Below, in pieces: positions 61,136-64,000 of a DNA stretch of 64,000 bases; within the stretch, counting starts at the first letter, position 1, and every line of letters begins with the position of its first letter. The position numbers and the translations under genes were made by a program. Source of the stretch: Enterovibrio baiacu (GTDB lineage Bacteria; Pseudomonadota; Gammaproteobacteria; Enterobacterales; Vibrionaceae); the NCBI RefSeq assembly GCF_004120195.1, contig NZ_SCHN01000008.1:516481-580480 (forward strand). Reading direction: 5' to 3'. Under the pieces are notes generated by a model. The model ran no database searches. It was given only the letters and a program-made list of their open reading frames with translations, and was not told the origin of the DNA.

Positions 61136-62419
61136 ATGGCGAAAGAAAACGGGTATATCGATAGCTACTACCAAGCAACGGCGAATGTACTGGCTGAACA
61201 ACCAGCGCTAACCAACGACATTCAAGCTGATGTTTGTATTATTGGTGCGGGTTTGACCGGTACGAATGCCGCGATTGAATTGCGTAAACAAGGGATGAGT
61301 GTTGTTGTACTTGAAAGTCAGCGTATAGCGTTTGGCGGTTCAGGTCGTAATGGTGGTCAGGCGCTGGTGGGTTACTGCCTAGGCTTGCGTGAAGTCGATG
61401 AAACCTACGGCCCTGAGTGGGGCAAACAATTGTGGGATTTATCTGTCGAATCTATCGATATCATTCGTGAACGCATCAGTGAATTCAACATCGATTGTGA
61501 TTTCCAAGAGGGTTACATTGAGCTTGCGCTGAACAAAGGCCAAGAAGAAGAACTGAAATCTTGGCATGAACTCAAGCACGGACGTTACAACTACCCTGTT
61601 GCCGAGTGGTGGGACACTGACAAGATTGATCAGGTTGCTAATACGCGTCGTTATTTAGGCGGTTTGTTTGACCCAAACAGTGGCCATGTCCATACGCTGA
61701 ATTACACACTAGGCTTGGCGCAAGCAGCGATTTCTGTCGGCGCTGAGATCTACGAAAACAGCCCAGTGATCAAAATTGAAAAAGGCACGGGCTTTAACAC
61801 GGTGAAAACGGCGAAAGGCAGCGTGAAGGCGACACAAGTACTACTTGCATGTAATGCCTACCTTGATGGTCTACACCGTCGCGCGCAATCTAAAGTGCTT
61901 CCTGTGGCGTCCTATATTGCGGTCACTGAGCAATTAGGCGATCGCAACCCGATCACCAACAACATGGCGATGTCTGATCTGAACAACTGTTTGGATTATC
62001 TACGTCCAACAGCCGATGGCCGAATTCTTTTCGGTGGTGTGAACCACCCATTCAACGGTGAATACCCAGACAGCCAAGAACGTCTGCGTCAACGCATGTT
62101 GAAAGTGTTCCCACAATTGGGTGATGTGAAGATGGAATACCACTGGGGTGGCTTGTTCGCCGTTACGCGCAGCTACATGCCAGAAATCGCGCACCTTGGG
62201 AATGACATTTACACCGCGCATGGTTACACAGGGCATGGCGTGGGCCTGACAAACATTGCTGGCCGTGTTGTGGCAGAGGCCATGGCAGGACAAGCAGGGC
62301 GCTTTGATGTGTTCTCCCGCGTGAAACACGGCTGGATCCCTACACCTGAAGTATTGCGTAAGCCTGCATTGGCGATGGCAATCTGGAAAGCCAAGATGGA
62401 AGATGCGCTCGCGAAATAA
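61136..62419 (+). CDS. puuB: FAD-dependent amine oxidoreductase, gamma-glutamylputrescine oxidase-like
   Basis: 427 residues, the same length as E. coli PuuB (426). The N-terminal FAD motif is CIIGAGLTGTNAAIELRKQG at about 34-53, then RIAFGGSGRNGGQ. The second FAD part is GYTGHGVGLTNIAGR near 365. PuuB oxidises gamma-glutamylputrescine in putrescine breakdown. It is divergent from the PotD-like gene, so import and breakdown may be co-regulated, but no puuA/C/D genes are here; related amine oxidases of other specificity cannot be excluded. Confidence 0.78.
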   Translation: MAKENGYIDSYYQATANVLAEQPALTNDIQADVCIIGAGLTGTNAAIELRKQGMSVVVLESQRIAFGGSGRNGGQALVGYCLGLREVDETYGPEWGKQLWDLSVESIDIIRERISEFNIDCDFQEGYIELALNKGQEEELKSWHELKHGRYNYPVAEWWDTDKIDQVANTRRYLGGLFDPNSGHVHTLNYTLGLAQAAISVGAEIYENSPVIKIEKGTGFNTVKTAKGSVKATQVLLACNAYLDGLHRRAQSKVLPVASYIAVTEQLGDRNPITNNMAMSDLNNCLDYLRPTADGRILFGGVNHPFNGEYPDSQERLRQRMLKVFPQLGDVKMEYHWGGLFAVTRSYMPEIAHLGNDIYTAHGYTGHGVGLTNIAGRVVAEAMAGQAGRFDVFSRVKHGWIPTPEVLRKPALAMAIWKAKMEDALAK

Positions 62420-62644
62420 GTGACTGCTTAGAGACCGCTTGGATTCACAAAAGGGTGGCATTGCTGCCCTTTTGTCGTTTTTGAGTCCTTCATTTTTGTT
62501 GATGAGGTTGAGTAAGACGACATTTGATCGCACGAACAATGTTCATCGGAAAAGACTGGCTGATGAAATGTCTTATGGATTGGCCTTGTTTGTTTTCCTT
62601 TCACTCAGTTAGAGTGATTGAAAACAAAAAAAGGACAAGACTGA

Positions 62645-63244
62645 ATGCTGCAAGGCGACATGTTCGAGGAGACGGGGTGGCTCACTATTCCAGATGGAAA
62701 TCTGTTCTGGCAACCAAACTTTTTCTCTGAGGAGGAGGCGGCCGAGATTTTCTCTGAGCTTCTTTCCACGCTTCCTTGGCAACAACAACCTATCTCAATG
62801 TTTGGGCGAGAGGTGCTGCAACCTCGTCTTCAAGCATCTTTTGGTGATAAGGCTTATGGTTATTCTGGCCTTGAACTGCCCGCGGCCAAAATGCCACCTT
62901 CATTAGAGCAATTAAAAAAAAGCTGTGAGGCAAAAGCCAATACGTCGTTTAATTCTGTGCTCGCCAATCTTTATCGTGATGGGCAAGACTACATGGGATG
63001 GCATCAAGACAATGAAGTGGAGCTAGGCAAAGAACCAGCAATTGCTTCGTTAAGTTTTGGGGAAACACGTCGTTTTGTCCTCAAACACCTTGAAAGCGGG
63101 GAAAAAAGGGAGTTTGAATTGAATTCCGGTGCATTGCTCATAATGGCCGGCAAAATTCAGACTTATTGGCAACACTCAATTCCGAAAACCGCGAAAATGA
63201 AAGGGCAGAGAATTAACCTCACCTTCAGAAACATCATTTTTTAG
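62645..63244 (+). CDS. alkB: AlkB-like 2-oxoglutarate/Fe(II)-dependent DNA dealkylase
   Basis: 199 residues. The iron site is H120-x-D122 in GWHQDNE and H177 in YWQHSIPKT; R189 and R195 in QRINLTFR bind 2-oxoglutarate, and NLYRDGQDYMGWH is the family stretch. It removes methyl groups from N1-methyladenine and N3-methylcytosine by oxidation. The length and sequence are nearer the ALKBH2/3-like bacterial group than E. coli AlkB (216). AAGGACAAG precedes the ATG. Not linked to an ada gene here. Confidence 0.93.
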   Translation: MLQGDMFEETGWLTIPDGNLFWQPNFFSEEEAAEIFSELLSTLPWQQQPISMFGREVLQPRLQASFGDKAYGYSGLELPAAKMPPSLEQLKKSCEAKANTSFNSVLANLYRDGQDYMGWHQDNEVELGKEPAIASLSFGETRRFVLKHLESGEKREFELNSGALLIMAGKIQTYWQHSIPKTAKMKGQRINLTFRNIIF

Positions 63245-63336
63245 CGATGATCGCGGTGATTTTTAAGACGATATGGTCGATTTATATCGCTTTTGGCGTG
63301 ATTTTGAGCGAACGAACTTTTTTTTAATGATTTGTG

Positions 63337-63364
63337 TTGACTAGATCACGCGAATCCGTAAAAT
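63337..63364 (+). promoter_or_regulatory. Strong tRNA-operon promoter
   Basis: -35 TTGACT (63337-63342), 16-base spacer, -10 TAAAAT (63359-63364), followed by the G+C-rich discriminator GCCGACCC typical of stringently controlled stable-RNA promoters. It lies about 50 bases before tRNA-Cys. Confidence 0.8.
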
Positions 63365-63414
63365 GCCGACCCATACCGCAGCGGAAGACAACTTCTAAAG
63401 CGGGGGGAAACAAA

Positions 63415-63488
63415 GGCGCGTTGGCAGAGTGGCTATGCAGCGGATTGCAAATCCGTGGACCTCGGTTCGACTCCGGGACGCGCCTCCA
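63415..63488 (+). tRNA. tRNA-Cys (GCA)
   Basis: A 74-base cloverleaf with anticodon GCA in the loop TTGCAAA, acceptor GGCGCG and encoded CCA at 63486-63488. First gene of the array. Confidence 0.95.
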
Positions 63489-63491
63489 TTT

Positions 63492-63567
63492 GCGACACTA
63501 GCTCAGCTGGTAGAGCGCAACCTTGCCAAGGTTGAGGTCACGAGTTCGAACCTCGTGTGTCGCTCCA
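63492..63567 (+). tRNA. tRNA-Gly (GCC)
   Basis: 76 bases, anticodon GCC, CCA encoded; identical to the copies at 64-139 and 63761-63836. Confidence 0.95.
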
Positions 63568-63649
63568 AATTTTTGTTCTTGATGTTGTCAGGAATGAAGC
63601 CATGTTAAACATGGTGAAGTCTACGCCGTACTTTGAACGGTCAATCGGA

Positions 63650-63726
<77 letters not shown>

Positions 63727-63760
63727 CTTTACGTTATTCGACGTCATGTCGTGTGACTCT

Positions 63761-63836
63761 GCGACACTAGCTCAGCTGGTAGAGCGCAACCTTGCCAAGG
63801 TTGAGGTCACGAGTTCGAACCTCGTGTGTCGCTCCA
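63761..63836 (+). tRNA. tRNA-Gly (GCC)
   Basis: A second identical copy in this array, 269 bases after the first. Confidence 0.95.
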
Positions 63837-63916
63837 AATTTTCATTCCTGAACGTTAAGAATGAAGCCATGTTAGACATGGCAAAGCTTACGCCGTGCTT
63901 TAAACGGTCAATCGGA

Positions 63917-63993
<77 letters not shown>

Positions 63994-64000
63994 CATTTTT

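Overview
The window looks like chromosomal DNA of a marine gammaproteobacterium, most likely a member of the Vibrionaceae. This rests on the norspermidine operon with its fused aminotransferase/decarboxylase, two secreted GH19 chitinases, a VIT/VWA protein with a GlyGly-CTERM-like tail, a TRAP uptake system and clustered, repeated tRNA genes. All identities come from reading motifs and gene order; no database search was run.

Layout. 1-355: end of a tRNA array (fMet, Gly, Leu) and its terminator. 356-1413: gene-free stretch dense in GATC sites. 1414-8092: a RidA-family deaminase, then the norspermidine operon (DABA aminotransferase-decarboxylase fusion, carboxynorspermidine dehydrogenase, nspC). 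8247-9168: small membrane protein and an AlkD-like DNA glycosylase. 9669-13369: tandem GH19 chitinases. 13760-15721: guaC with an unusual leader hairpin, and an XRE regulator. 15998-19660: VIT/VWA protein, an SDR lacking the usual Tyr, a membrane protein. 19814-25314: a LuxR-type two-component pair divergent from a three-gene TRAP transporter. 25428-28786: Lon-like protease and 3-hydroxybutyrate dehydrogenase.

29404-57320: a phage-like element of about 27.9 kb inserted in a yedI-like (DUF808) gene. The gene's C-terminal half lies at 28927-29406 and its N-terminal half at 57318-57764. A large serine recombinase lies beside the right junction. The element encodes a T7/SP6-type single-subunit RNA polymerase, TerS, TerL, a P22-size portal, a scaffold-like protein, ejection-type proteins, a collar-domain tail protein and a large putative tail protein. 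It also has plasmid-like functions: an RHH plus HTH Rep pair, a RepL-like protein, a resolvase with res-like repeats and an iteron-like pair. I find no major capsid protein, tail tube, DNA polymerase/helicase or lysis gene, yet no broken genes. It may be a capsid-borrowing satellite or phage-plasmid relative, or a streamlined defective prophage. A 22-bp repeat lies just before the RNA polymerase operon and just before the packaging/structural operon, each time followed by a bacterial terminator. These are the best candidates for the phage polymerase's own promoters.

57847-63244: threonine aldolase, TauE/SafE exporter, PotD-like binding protein divergent from a PuuB-like oxidase, and AlkB. 63337-63993: a strong tRNA promoter and a tRNA-Cys, Gly, fMet, Gly, fMet array. 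It closely repeats the array at the window start, in the same orientation.

Themes that connect regions: polyamine synthesis (2.6-8.1 kb) and polyamine uptake/oxidation (59.9-62.4 kb); two alkylation-repair genes (AlkD-like and AlkB); and a self-contained transcription programme in the inserted element.
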